Positions 34,186 through 42,648 of a DNA stretch of 60,440 nucleotides are shown here, piece after piece. The notes below the pieces were generated by a model. That model ran no database searches. It was not told the origin of the DNA and worked only from the letters and a program-made list of their open reading frames with translations. The position numbers and the translations under genes were made by a program. The DNA is from Acidimicrobiia bacterium. GTDB taxonomy: Bacteria > Actinomycetota > Acidimicrobiia > Spongiisociales > UBA11373. Every line of letters starts with the position of its first letter. The first letter of the stretch is position 1. The stretch lies in assembly GCA_016215655.1 (NCBI GenBank), contig JACRIT010000093.1:1-60440 (forward strand), written 5' to 3'.

Positions 34186-35958
34186 TCAGCCGACCAGGTC
34201 GCCTGCCCGCATCGGGATCCCGTCGTCACCGCCGAGGAAGGCGGCGAGTCGATCCGGATCATCGGGAGCCGCAGGTTCCCGAACCTCCATCGTCAGCTCG
34301 CCATCCACGCCCACGAGCAAGTACCCCGGACCGCCGTCGGCGACGAACGCCACCCGATCGAGGAACAGCCGCGGCTTGACCCGCGACGGATCACCCCACT
34401 CGGGGCAGAAGGTGGTGCAGTTGCCGCAGTCGTTGCACCACTCGACGAGACAGAAGTACTGCCACTTCTCGGTCATGCCCACCCCCTCCGGTGTGGCGAG
34501 ATGGAGCATGGCGTCATTGGGACACACGGTGACACAGAGGTTGCACGACACGCAGTCCCAGGTCTCCAGCGTGCGGTCGACCTGCCGCAACTTCGGCGTC
34601 GCCGCCGCCAGCGAGTACCGCCGGGCTCCGGCCTCGCCCCCAAGACCCGCCGCGTAGGCGGCCACGGCATCGCGATGACCTGCCTGGCGGGCCGCCTCGT
34701 CGCGCAGACGCACCAGGTCGCCGACACTGGGGCAGCCGCCCTCGTGCATGTCCCGGGCGAGCACGTTGAGCATCCCCGACAGGTTGCCGTAGCCACCCGG
34801 CTTGAGCAGGGCGGTGCACATCGTCACCGGGACCATGCCGAGGGCGACGGCGGCGGTGACATTGTCGCGATCGATCCCCGCCGAGAACGACACCGGGATC
34901 GGGCCGGGCTCGGGTCCCACGCCGAGGAGGCCGCCGAGGTCGCCGACGAGGCGATCGAGCAGGGTGATGGCGATCACATGGAGTGGTTTGCCCGACAGGT
35001 ACATCGCATCGCCGGGAAGCCGATCCCGGGTATTGCGCACCACCAGGGTGTTGGTGAGCTTGATCCCCACCGATCGTCCGTGATCGACCGCGAAGGCTCG
35101 CAGTCCGCGGATCATGGCGAGAGCCCGCTCGTACTGCAGATCCGCGGCAAAGGCGTCGGGGTCGAGCACCACCGACTCGTAGCCGAGCCGATGGAGAATC
35201 CCCGCAACCGCGTCGACGCCAAGGAGCGTCGGGTTGAGCTTGACGACGACGTCGAGGTCGTACTCGGTCATGAGGTGCCGGGCGATCCCCTCGATCTCCT
35301 CCGGCGGACATCCGTGGAAGGTGGAGAGGGTGACCCCACCCACGATGCGGCTCGGGAAGGCCGCCTCGCGGAACCCGGCAAATGGCTCCGGGATCTCGGG
35401 GCGAAGCGAGTCGATCACCGCCGAGGCATCGAGCAGGCCGGAGATGAACCCCGCCATCTCCGGCGTGCTGATGCCGGCGAGGTCGTAGCCCACCGACATG
35501 TCGAACAGGTGCGGCCCGGGTGATCCGATCACCGGCCGCAGGGCCTCCCATCCCCCGAGGATCTGCAGCGCCATCGCCGCCTTGACGTACTCCTCGAGCG
35601 ACTGGGCGATGCGGAGCTCCTGGCTCCATTCGACGTTGTAGCCGACGCCTTCGACGTCGATGCAGGGCCGCGGGATCTCGAGGTCGTCGCGAACCTGGAC
35701 GGTCTTCAGTTCGAAGACCCGGGCCCCGGCCAGCCATCCCGCCACGATGTTCTGCGCCAGCTGGGTGTGCGGACCCGCCGCCGGTCCGATCGGCGTGGCC
35801 ACCGTCCGCCCACCGATCGTGATGGTGGTGTCGGCGGTCGGGTCGGCGTGATGCATCTTCCCCGCCGGCAGATCGAAGATGCGGTGGCGGGTCTCCCACT
35901 CGCGCGCGGCGCGGCCGAGGAGCACCCGGAGGGGCCACGGGGTGAGTGCCGGTTGCAT
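34186..35958 (-). CDS. ygfK: YgfK-like iron-sulfur oxidoreductase, short form
   Basis: A 590-aa protein. The N-terminal DHOD-like TIM barrel matches YgfK: 'ATPIGPAAGPHTQLAQNIVA', 'FELKTVQVRDDLEIPRPCID', 'FHGCPPEEIEGIARHLMTEY' and 'VVKLNPTLLGVDAV'. The C-terminus has two 4Fe-4S sites, 'CVSCNLCVTVCPND' and 'CNDCGNCTTFCPEWG'. E. coli YgfK is about 1,030 aa with a GltD-like FAD/NADPH domain between these parts; here that module is missing. A YgfK role in purine catabolism is known only at the level of the gene cluster. ATG behind AGGAGG, 9 bp after ssnA. Electrons probably come from another donor. Confidence 0.85.
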   Translation of the reverse strand: MQPALTPWPLRVLLGRAAREWETRHRIFDLPAGKMHHADPTADTTITIGGRTVATPIGPAAGPHTQLAQNIVAGWLAGARVFELKTVQVRDDLEIPRPCIDVEGVGYNVEWSQELRIAQSLEEYVKAAMALQILGGWEALRPVIGSPGPHLFDMSVGYDLAGISTPEMAGFISGLLDASAVIDSLRPEIPEPFAGFREAAFPSRIVGGVTLSTFHGCPPEEIEGIARHLMTEYDLDVVVKLNPTLLGVDAVAGILHRLGYESVVLDPDAFAADLQYERALAMIRGLRAFAVDHGRSVGIKLTNTLVVRNTRDRLPGDAMYLSGKPLHVIAITLLDRLVGDLGGLLGVGPEPGPIPVSFSAGIDRDNVTAAVALGMVPVTMCTALLKPGGYGNLSGMLNVLARDMHEGGCPSVGDLVRLRDEAARQAGHRDAVAAYAAGLGGEAGARRYSLAAATPKLRQVDRTLETWDCVSCNLCVTVCPNDAMLHLATPEGVGMTEKWQYFCLVEWCNDCGNCTTFCPEWGDPSRVKPRLFLDRVAFVADGGPGYLLVGVDGELTMEVREPAAPDDPDRLAAFLGGDDGIPMRAGDLVG

Positions 35959-35967
35959 GGGGACCTC

Positions 35968-37008
35968 CTACAGCCGCCCGAAGAGACGAATGGCCTGTTC
36001 CGCCGCCTTTGCCCTGATCTCCGCGGCGTCGACCCGGGTGGGGGCGCCGTCGCGCCACACGATCTCCCCAGCGACTTCGATCTCGAGCGGGTGCACCCCG
36101 GTCGTGTAGGCGAGGTGCCACGGCTCCATGTCCGGGTACGACCAGGTCACCCGATCGGCGGCGGCGTCGGGAACGAGTCTGCGTCCCGCCTCCAGCCACG
36201 ACCAGGCCCGTGTCGGCGCCGCGGTCACATCCGCCGACCGATCGAGCACGAAGGCGAGGCGGAACTCGTCGAGCATGTCCGCGCCGATGCCGTCGGTCCC
36301 CAGCGCCACCGGATTGGCGAAGCGGGCGGGTCGGGCGTACCCGACGGCGTTGTTGAGGTTCGACCGGGGGTTGTGCACCACGGTGCCTCGCATCCCGGCG
36401 TCTCCGGCGAGGTGCACCCCGTGGGCCAGCACCCACCTGTCGTCACTGAGATGACGAAGTCGATTCGGGGCATCGCGATCGACGGCGTCCTCGGCCACAT
36501 GGATGTGCACACCCACACCGAACTCCTCAGCCAATCCCGCCGCCGCGGAAAGCGTGGCGTCGGAGCAGGTGAAGGCCGCATGGATACCCACCAGGCCGCG
36601 GCCCCCGGCGGTGAGGAAGCGGCGGTTCTCCTCGAGGCCGCGCCGGGCGCCATCGGCACCATGGCGGTCGGTCACTCCGTAGGCGCACACCACCCGCACT
36701 CCGACCTCGGCGCACGCCGCGGCGATGACATCGAGCGAGCCCTCGATGGCCTGGGGCGACTCGTGGTGGTCGACGATGGCCGTGGTGCCGCAGGCCAGTG
36801 CCTCGAGCGCCCCCAGCATCGCCGACCAGCGGATCATCTCGAGGTCGAGAGCGGAGTCGAGGCGCCACCACACGAGTTCCAGGATCTCGGGGAACGAGGT
36901 CGGTTGCCGCGGCGGCGCCGGCATCCCCCGGGCAAGGGTGGAGTACAGGTGGTGGTGGGCGCACACCATCCCCGGGGTGACGTTCCCGGGGAGCGTCGCC
37001 CCGGTCAC
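35968..37008 (-). CDS. ssnA: SsnA-like amidohydrolase, N-terminally short
   Basis: A 346-aa amidohydrolase-superfamily protein. Metal motif 'GMVCAHHHLYSTLARGMPAP' (HxH), 'WWRLDSALDLEMIRWSAMLG', 'TTAIVDHHESPQAIEGSLDV', 'HIHVAEDAVDRDA' (metal His), 'HGVHLAG', 'HNPRSNLNNAVGYARP' and 'ALGTDGIGADMLDEFRLAFV' (metal Asp) match SsnA closely. GTG start overlaps the upstream PLP-enzyme stop as GTGA. About 50 residues of the usual N-terminal beta domain are missing, and the protein is about 100 aa shorter than E. coli SsnA. Metal ligands appear intact. Likely deaminates or hydrolyses a ring compound. Confidence 0.85.
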   Translation of the reverse strand: MTGATLPGNVTPGMVCAHHHLYSTLARGMPAPPRQPTSFPEILELVWWRLDSALDLEMIRWSAMLGALEALACGTTAIVDHHESPQAIEGSLDVIAAACAEVGVRVVCAYGVTDRHGADGARRGLEENRRFLTAGGRGLVGIHAAFTCSDATLSAAAGLAEEFGVGVHIHVAEDAVDRDAPNRLRHLSDDRWVLAHGVHLAGDAGMRGTVVHNPRSNLNNAVGYARPARFANPVALGTDGIGADMLDEFRLAFVLDRSADVTAAPTRAWSWLEAGRRLVPDAAADRVTWSYPDMEPWHLAYTTGVHPLEIEVAGEIVWRDGAPTRVDAAEIRAKAAEQAIRLFGRL

Positions 37009-38459
37009 GCCGCCGCCACGCGCCGGTTGAAGGCCGCGATGAGGCGATCGATCTCCGGAGCCTGTGCCTGGGTCGCCTCCCAGTACCCCGGTGCCCACTG
37101 GGCATCGAGTTCCGCCACGGTCTTGCCCTGCTGCTCCACCCAGGTGAAGTACTTCAGGTTGTGGATGCGGCGGCGGCTCTCGTCATCGAGCACCAGGGTG
37201 TGATCGGTGCCCTGACCGAGCAGGCTGTCCCGATACGTGGCTGCGGCGATGTCGGTCGTGTACCGGCCCTCGGCATCGTGGAGCTCCGCCACCCGGCTGC
37301 GATACAGGTCCACGGAGTCGGTGAGCACGGTGAGCACCACGGAGTCGGAGCCGAGCCGGAACTGCTTGGCGAACGAGATCGAGGCCATGAGGTTGGCGAT
37401 GCCGCTGATCCCGAACAAGCCCAGTCGCGCCACGAGGTCGGCGGGAACGCCCTCGGCGAGCAGCCGGCTACGACCGGCCTCCTCGTTGAACAGGCGCAGC
37501 GCCGCCATCGGATCGGCGTCGTCCACGGCGACCACGGCATCGGTATTGCGCACGTTGTGGATCCACGGGATGTGCTTGTCGCCGATGCCCTCGATGCGGT
37601 GTGAGCCGTACCCGTTGCGCAGCATCGTCGGGCACTGCAGGGCCTCGGCGGCGGCGATGCGGGCCCCCGGGTGCGCCTGCTTCACGAAGTCGCCCGAGGC
37701 GATGGTGCCGGCGGAGCCGGTGGCGAGCACGACCCCGGCCACCGCGGCGCCGGGCGCCAGCGCCGCTGCCGCCTCGACCATGGCGGGACCGGTCACCGAG
37801 TAGTGCCAGAGGTAATTGCCCAGCTCGTCGAACTGGTTGAAGATCACCACGTCCCGGCCCGACGTCCGCAGCCGGTGGCACTCGTCGAAGATCTCCTTGA
37901 CGTTGCTCTCCGACCCGGGGGTCTTGATGACCTCGGCGCCGATCTCCTCGAGCCAGGTGAATCGCTCCCGGCTCATCCCCTCGGGAAGGATGGCGAGCGC
38001 GGCACACCCCAGCAGCCGCGAATCGAAGGCTCCCCCGCGGCAGTAGTTGCCGGTGGAAGGCCACGCCGCCAACTGCCGGGTGGGATCGAAGGCGCCGGTG
38101 ACCAGGCGCGGGACGAGACACCCGAACGCCGCTCCCACCTTGTGGGCGCCGGTGGGGAACCACTTGCCGACCAGGGCGATGATGCGGGCCTCGACGCCCG
38201 AGAGTGATGCCGGGATCTCCAGGGCATTCACCGCGCCGAAGCCGCCCCCCGACTCCACCGGCGCGTTGTGCCAGGAGATGCGAAACAGGTTGAGCGCATC
38301 GGTGTCCCACAGCCCCACGCCGCCGAGGCGACGCTTCACCTCATCAGGGATGAGCGCGGGGTCGCGCATCTGGGCGAGGGTGGGAATGACGATGCCGCGT
38401 TCGGCGGCGCGACCCACCGCTCGCTCGAGGACCGCGGTGTCACCGTGCAGATCGATCAT
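37005..38459 (-). CDS. PLP-dependent enzyme, fold type II (YgeX/cysteine-synthase-like)
   Basis: A 484-aa fold-type II PLP enzyme. Schiff-base lysine in 'FPTGAHKVGAAFGCLVPRLV', 'WPSTGNYCRGGAFDSRLLG' (substrate-binding STGN) and the phosphate-binding loop 'VLATGSAGTIASGDFVKQAH'. The later segment 'KHIPWIHNVRNTDAVVAVDD' continues the family pattern. In clusters of this type a YgeX-like 2,3-diaminopropionate ammonia-lyase occupies the equivalent slot, and this may be its functional analogue, although the sequence is closer to the 'PLP-dependent protein beta subunit' group. Coupled to its neighbours at both ends (ATGA upstream, GTGA downstream). Confidence 0.78.
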   Translation of the reverse strand: MIDLHGDTAVLERAVGRAAERGIVIPTLAQMRDPALIPDEVKRRLGGVGLWDTDALNLFRISWHNAPVESGGGFGAVNALEIPASLSGVEARIIALVGKWFPTGAHKVGAAFGCLVPRLVTGAFDPTRQLAAWPSTGNYCRGGAFDSRLLGCAALAILPEGMSRERFTWLEEIGAEVIKTPGSESNVKEIFDECHRLRTSGRDVVIFNQFDELGNYLWHYSVTGPAMVEAAAALAPGAAVAGVVLATGSAGTIASGDFVKQAHPGARIAAAEALQCPTMLRNGYGSHRIEGIGDKHIPWIHNVRNTDAVVAVDDADPMAALRLFNEEAGRSRLLAEGVPADLVARLGLFGISGIANLMASISFAKQFRLGSDSVVLTVLTDSVDLYRSRVAELHDAEGRYTTDIAAATYRDSLLGQGTDHTLVLDDESRRRIHNLKYFTWVEQQGKTVAELDAQWAPGYWEATQAQAPEIDRLIAAFNRRVAAA

Positions 38460-39715
38460 CGCATCTCCAGTTGGTCGAGGGCATCGTCGAGGTCGCGTCC
38501 ATCGGCCCGGGCATGCACCGCGGTGATCCCAGCAGCCGTGGCGCCGCGCGAGGCGGCGGCGACATCCTTGAGGCCGCTTCCGGTGCTCATGATCACCACG
38601 CTGTCGGCGCCGCCGACGAACCCCTGCTCCACGGCAGCGAGCACGCCCGCCCACGAAGCAGCCGCCGCCGGCTCGCCGAACACCCCACAACCCCGGGCCA
38701 CCGCCGGGATGGCGGCAAGGATCTCCTCGTCGCTCACGGTGACGAACGCCCCACCCGTGTCGCGTACCGCCGCCATCGCCTTGACCCGATCCCGGGGCAG
38801 GCCGGCAGCGATGCTGTCGGCGACGGTGTCCGCCACGATCGCCGGCTTCGTGGTGACGTCCTCGTCGAAGCGCCATGCGTCGGCGAGATAGGCGCTGCCG
38901 GTGGCCTGGACCCCCAGGAGGCGGGGCATCCGGTCGATCCAGCCCAGGGCCAGCAGGTCGCGCAATCCTTTGTGCAGTCCCCCGATGATGCACCCGTCGC
39001 CGACACCGACGGCGATGACGTCGGGGACATCCCATGCGAGTTCCTCGCAGACCTCGTACACCGCGGTCTTCTTCCCCTCGGTCATGTAGGGGTTGAAGCC
39101 GGTGTTGCGGTTGTACCAGCCACGGAGCCGGGCGGCCGTCATCGACAGCGCCACCGCCTCGTCGTAGGTGCCGTCGACGAGCACCACCGCCGCCCCGAAG
39201 GCATGGAGTTGGGCGATCTTCGCCGGGGGGGCGGATGCCGGGACGAAGATCACCGCGCGTACCGCGGCGGCAGCGCACATCCCGGCGAGGGCGGCAGCCG
39301 CGTTGCCGGTGCTGGCCGTGGTGATGGTGCCGATGCCGCGTTCCGCCGCCTTGGCCACCGCCATCGCCGAGGCGCGGTCCTTGAGCGATGCGGTGGGCTG
39401 CCGCCCCTCGTCCTTCACCCAGACCCGGGCCACCCCGGCGGTGGCGGCGAGCCGGGGAGCGTCGATGAGCGGGGTGTCACCGACGAGGATCGGAGGGACC
39501 GGGGTCGTCGGCTCCACCGGGAGCAGGCTGCGAAAGCGCCACATCCCCGAGCCGTCCGCCACCGCTTCGCGGGTGGTGCGGCGACGAAGCAGGTCGTAGT
39601 CGTAGACCACGTCGAGCACCCCGTCGTCGCCATGGGCAGGGCACACGTAGGCGACTTCATCGGGGCGATGCTCCGTGCCGCAGAGCAGGCAGCGGAGAGC
39701 GAGGACGTGGTCCAT
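38456..39715 (-). CDS. Threonine synthase-like PLP enzyme
   Basis: A 419-aa fold-type II PLP enzyme of the ThrC family. N-terminal zinc-ribbon-like 'CLLCGTEHRPDEVAYVCPAH', PLP lysine in 'GRQPTASLKDRASAMAVAKA', substrate loop 'TTASTGNAAAALAGMCAAA' and 'GVGDGCIIGGLHKGLRDLLA' as phosphate loop, 'IMSTGSGLKDV' near the end. Its place between the other PLP enzyme and YgeW, away from homoserine genes, argues that it is a catabolic paralogue (deaminase/lyase) rather than biosynthetic threonine synthase. Six base pairs separate it from ygeW. Confidence 0.8.
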   Translation of the reverse strand: MDHVLALRCLLCGTEHRPDEVAYVCPAHGDDGVLDVVYDYDLLRRRTTREAVADGSGMWRFRSLLPVEPTTPVPPILVGDTPLIDAPRLAATAGVARVWVKDEGRQPTASLKDRASAMAVAKAAERGIGTITTASTGNAAAALAGMCAAAAVRAVIFVPASAPPAKIAQLHAFGAAVVLVDGTYDEAVALSMTAARLRGWYNRNTGFNPYMTEGKKTAVYEVCEELAWDVPDVIAVGVGDGCIIGGLHKGLRDLLALGWIDRMPRLLGVQATGSAYLADAWRFDEDVTTKPAIVADTVADSIAAGLPRDRVKAMAAVRDTGGAFVTVSDEEILAAIPAVARGCGVFGEPAAAASWAGVLAAVEQGFVGGADSVVIMSTGSGLKDVAAASRGATAAGITAVHARADGRDLDDALDQLEMR

Positions 39716-39721
39716 GTCCGC

Positions 39722-40696
39722 CTACATCGTGAGGGCCATGACGGCCTTCTGCACGTGCAGGCGATTCTCCGCCTCGTCGTACACCACGCTCTGCGGCCCA
39801 TCGATGACCGCATCGGTCACCTCGATGCCGCGGTCCGCCGGCAGGCAATGCATGTAGATCGCATCGTCGGCGGCGAGTCCCATGCGGCGTTCGTCGCAGA
39901 TCCAGTCGGTGTACTTCTTCGAGATGGTGGCGGATGCCGCCGCATCGTCGGTCTCGAGCAGGCATCCCCACGACTTCGGGTACACCACGTCGGCGCCGCG
40001 GAACCCGGCATCGAAGTCCTCGAGCACCTCGAGCGAGCCTCCAGAGGCCCGGGCGTAGCCCGCAGCCTGATCCATGAACTCCGTGTGGAGCCGGAACTCG
40101 GGAGGCCGGGTGAGCCGGACGTTGGCACCGAAGCGGGTGAGCAGCAGGATCAGGCTGATCGGCACGCTCATCGGCTTCTGATACGAGGCGGCATAGGCAT
40201 ACGAGACGTCGATGGTGAGCCCGCGCGGATCCCCCTTCTCCTCGATGATCGTGAGAAGGTCGGCGAGGGCCTGGAAGGGGTGATACAGGTCGCACTGCAT
40301 GTTCAGCACCGGCACCCGCGAGGCCTCTGCCACCTCGCGCAGATAGCCGTTGCCCACCTTCCAGTCCACGTGGCGAATGGCGATGCCATCGTTGTACCGG
40401 CCCAGGATCTCTCCGATCTCCTTGGCGGTGTCGCCGTGGGCGATCTGGGTGGTCTTGCTCTCGATGAATTGGGCATGGCCGCCGAGTTGCGCCATTCCCG
40501 CCTCGAACGACGCCCGGGTCCGGGTGCTGGAGAAGAAGAACAGCATCGCCAGCACCTTGTCCTCGAGCAGGGCATGGGGTTGACCCAGGGCGCGGCGGCG
40601 CTTCAAGTCGAGCGCCACCTCCATCACGGTGTCGATCTCACCCTTGGTCCACTCCTCGCAGGTGATCAGATCACGGCCGCGCAGACCGGTGCGCAT
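39722..40696 (-). CDS. ygeW: YgeW-like carbamoyltransferase
   Basis: A 324-aa transcarbamylase. Carbamoyl-phosphate motif 'FFSSTRTRASFEAGMAQLGG' (STRTR), 'QCDLYHPFQALADLLTI' (HPxQ), 'DVVYPKSWGCLLETDD' where ornithine transcarbamylase has SMG, and 'YMHCLPADRGIEVTDAVID' (HCLP). The KSW motif and overall layout match YgeW, whose amino substrate is still uncertain. In this cluster it is expected to act on a ureido intermediate, forming carbamoyl phosphate. ATG behind AAAGGGG. A second carbamoyltransferase gene lies immediately upstream. Confidence 0.82.
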   Translation of the reverse strand: MRTGLRGRDLITCEEWTKGEIDTVMEVALDLKRRRALGQPHALLEDKVLAMLFFFSSTRTRASFEAGMAQLGGHAQFIESKTTQIAHGDTAKEIGEILGRYNDGIAIRHVDWKVGNGYLREVAEASRVPVLNMQCDLYHPFQALADLLTIIEEKGDPRGLTIDVSYAYAASYQKPMSVPISLILLLTRFGANVRLTRPPEFRLHTEFMDQAAGYARASGGSLEVLEDFDAGFRGADVVYPKSWGCLLETDDAAASATISKKYTDWICDERRMGLAADDAIYMHCLPADRGIEVTDAVIDGPQSVVYDEAENRLHVQKAVMALTM

Positions 40697-40709
40697 CGTC
40701 GAACCCCTT

Positions 40710-41663
40710 TCACTCGGTGGCGCCGAGAACCAGCGCGAGCAGGGCCATGCGCATCACGACCCCGTTGAAGGCCTCTTCCCAGTACCGGGCATGACGGGTG
40801 GCATCCACGTCCTCCGGCAGCTCGTCCATGCGGGGCAGCGAGTGGAGGATGATCGAGTCGGTCCGCGCCCTCTTGAGCAGGTCCTTGGTGACCCGGTAGT
40901 TGTCCGGGGTCGTGGGCCGCGCCGCTCCCCCCGACTCCACCCGGCTCTGGGTGTAGTCGGCCTGCACCACCGGCTCCATGTAGATCACATCCGCGTCGCC
41001 GATGACCTCGGCGACGTGCTCGGCCTCGCGGAACACGAGGCCGCGGCTCGCCAGATCCGCCTTGAACTCCGCGGTGAGCGACATGTCCGGAGGCGACACG
41101 AAGATCGCCTGGGCATCGAACTGGGTCAGGGCGTACCCGAGTGAGTGCATCGTCCGCATCCGCATGTCGCCGATGCAGAGGAAGGTGAGCCCGTCGATGG
41201 TCCCCCGTTCCTTCAACACCGTGTACAGATCGGTGAGCACCTGGGTGGGATGCTCGCCCCAGCCGTCGCCGGCATTGATCACCGGAACGCTCGCCCACCG
41301 CGCCGCCTCGGCCGGGGCGCCCTGCTGGAAGTGACGCATCACGATGGCGTCGCCGTAGTACTCCAGCATGTGGACGGTGTCCTTGATCGACTCCTGATAG
41401 AAGTCCCCGGCGCGGGTCATCTTCGGATCGGCGAAGCCGACCACATGGCCGCCGAGACGATGCATCGCCGCCTCGTGCGCCAGCCGGGTGCGGGTCGATG
41501 GCTGGTAGAACGCCGTGACCAGCGTCTTGGTGGCGAGCAGGTCGCCGTTGCGCCGGGAACGGGCAATCGGCTCGAGATCCTCGGCCGTCTCGAATACCTG
41601 CATGAACTCGGCGTGCTCGAAGTCCTTCAGGGACAGGATGTCCCGCCCGGCGAAACTGCGCAT
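40710..41663 (-). CDS. Aspartate/ornithine carbamoyltransferase family protein
   Basis: A 317-aa transcarbamylase, PyrB-like. 'FAGRDILSLKDFEHAEFMQV' is a typical N-terminus, then 'TAFYQPSTRTRLAHEAAMHR' (STRTR), 'GDGWGEHPTQVLTDLYTVL' (HPTQ), 'LTFLCIGDMRMRTMHSL' (ATCase GDxxxxRT/H) and 'ILHSLPRMDELPEDVDATRH' (ATCase H-x-LPR). No pyrimidine-biosynthesis gene is adjacent and it is co-transcribed with ygeW, so it may be a catabolic paralogue. First gene of the minus-strand cluster, divergent from the molybdenum hydroxylase genes. Confidence 0.82.
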   Translation of the reverse strand: MRSFAGRDILSLKDFEHAEFMQVFETAEDLEPIARSRRNGDLLATKTLVTAFYQPSTRTRLAHEAAMHRLGGHVVGFADPKMTRAGDFYQESIKDTVHMLEYYGDAIVMRHFQQGAPAEAARWASVPVINAGDGWGEHPTQVLTDLYTVLKERGTIDGLTFLCIGDMRMRTMHSLGYALTQFDAQAIFVSPPDMSLTAEFKADLASRGLVFREAEHVAEVIGDADVIYMEPVVQADYTQSRVESGGAARPTTPDNYRVTKDLLKRARTDSIILHSLPRMDELPEDVDATRHARYWEEAFNGVVMRMALLALVLGATE

Positions 41664-41811
41664 CTGGGCTCTCCCTCTGGTTCCGGGCGGCGAAAACCGA
41701 CCCTCCGACTGAATCGTCACATCACGGTAGGCCGCCGGGTAGCGCCGGATGTCGCCCAGACCGGGCCGAAAGACCCCCTCGCGGGAGGCATGACTCCCAT
41801 AGAGTCGAGGC
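41664..41811. promoter_or_regulatory. Divergent promoter region between the two halves of the purine-type cluster
   Basis: A 148-bp gap between the start of the carbamoyltransferase (minus) and the start of the FAD subunit (plus). It must hold at least two promoters. I find no clear -35/-10 pair. There is a GTCACATCACGGTAG stretch at 41716-41730 but no convincing GlnR box. Assignment as a promoter region is by position only. Confidence 0.5.
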
Positions 41812-42648
41812 GTGTCGATCGCGAACGTCTCGCGCTTCGTCCGACCGCCCGACCTGGGTGCGGCGGTGGCAGCCGTGCGGGCCGGGGCCATTCCGGTATC
41901 GGGGGGCACCGACGTGATGCTGCACCCCCCGGCGCAGGCTGCGGACATGGTCGATCTCACCGTGCTGCCCCTTGCCGGCATCGAGTCGTACCGTGGCGGA
42001 GTCCGCATCGGTGCCACCACGACCCTGACCGCCATGCTGGGAGACCCCCGGGTGGCGGCCATCGCCGGCGGCGTGGTCGCCACGATGCTCGTCGAGGTGG
42101 GGTCGCCGCTCCTGCGCAATCGCGCCACCATCGGCGGCCATCTCGCCCGCGGACGCCTCTCCGACGTGATCCCGGTGTTGCTGGCCCTCGACGCCACCAT
42201 CACCTGGAACGATGGATCGGCTCACACCCAATCGCTTGCCGGCTTCTATCGCGAGGGCCGTCATCGCACCCCGCTCATCATCACCTCCATCACCATTCCG
42301 GAGCCCCCGGCCCGTTCCGGCTCCGCCTTTCGCAAGTTCAGCCGCACTGCCTTCGAGTTGGCGATCCTCAACTGCGCGTGCCGCCTCGACCTCGACGACC
42401 GCGCTGCCATCGCCGCGGCGCGCGTCGTGGTCGGTGAAACGCCCGCCGTCGCCGCCTCGATGAACGATGTCGAAGTTCACCTGGCGGGCCGGCCCCTCAC
42501 TCCTGAGGTGATCGTCACCGCGGCACAGATGGCAGCCGCAGCGGTGCCGGCGCGCAGCGACGAGCGTGCCACCGCCGAGTACCGCCGGGTGCTCACCGAG
42601 GTGCTGGTGCGTCGCTGCCTCACCGAGATTGCCGAGCGCCTCGCATGA
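41812..42648 (+). CDS. Xanthine dehydrogenase-type FAD-binding subunit
   Basis: A 278-aa FAD subunit of the molybdenum hydroxylase family. 'AIPVSGGTDVMLHPPAQAAD' (first FAD loop), 'VRIGATTTLTAMLGDPRVAA' and 'GSPLLRNRATIGGHLA' (FAD-binding RNxATIGG) are the usual motifs, with a CO_deh_flav_C-like end. It transfers electrons from the 2Fe-2S subunit to NAD or another acceptor. The GTG start precedes 'SIANVSRFVRPPDLGAAVAA'. The stop overlaps the 2Fe-2S subunit start (ATGA). Confidence 0.88.
   Translation: MSIANVSRFVRPPDLGAAVAAVRAGAIPVSGGTDVMLHPPAQAADMVDLTVLPLAGIESYRGGVRIGATTTLTAMLGDPRVAAIAGGVVATMLVEVGSPLLRNRATIGGHLARGRLSDVIPVLLALDATITWNDGSAHTQSLAGFYREGRHRTPLIITSITIPEPPARSGSAFRKFSRTAFELAILNCACRLDLDDRAAIAAARVVVGETPAVAASMNDVEVHLAGRPLTPEVIVTAAQMAAAAVPARSDERATAEYRRVLTEVLVRRCLTEIAERLA

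Noticed and set aside
34186-35958. Dihydropyrimidine dehydrogenase subunit PreA
   Set aside because: It shares a DHOD-like barrel plus 4Fe-4S layout, but specific strings (GPAAGPHTQLAQNI, HGCPPEEIE, CNDCGNC) match YgfK, and ssnA is adjacent.
40710-41663. Calling this gene biosynthetic pyrB
   Set aside because: Motifs allow it, but the neighbours are catabolic and no pyrimidine gene is in view. I left the symbol empty.
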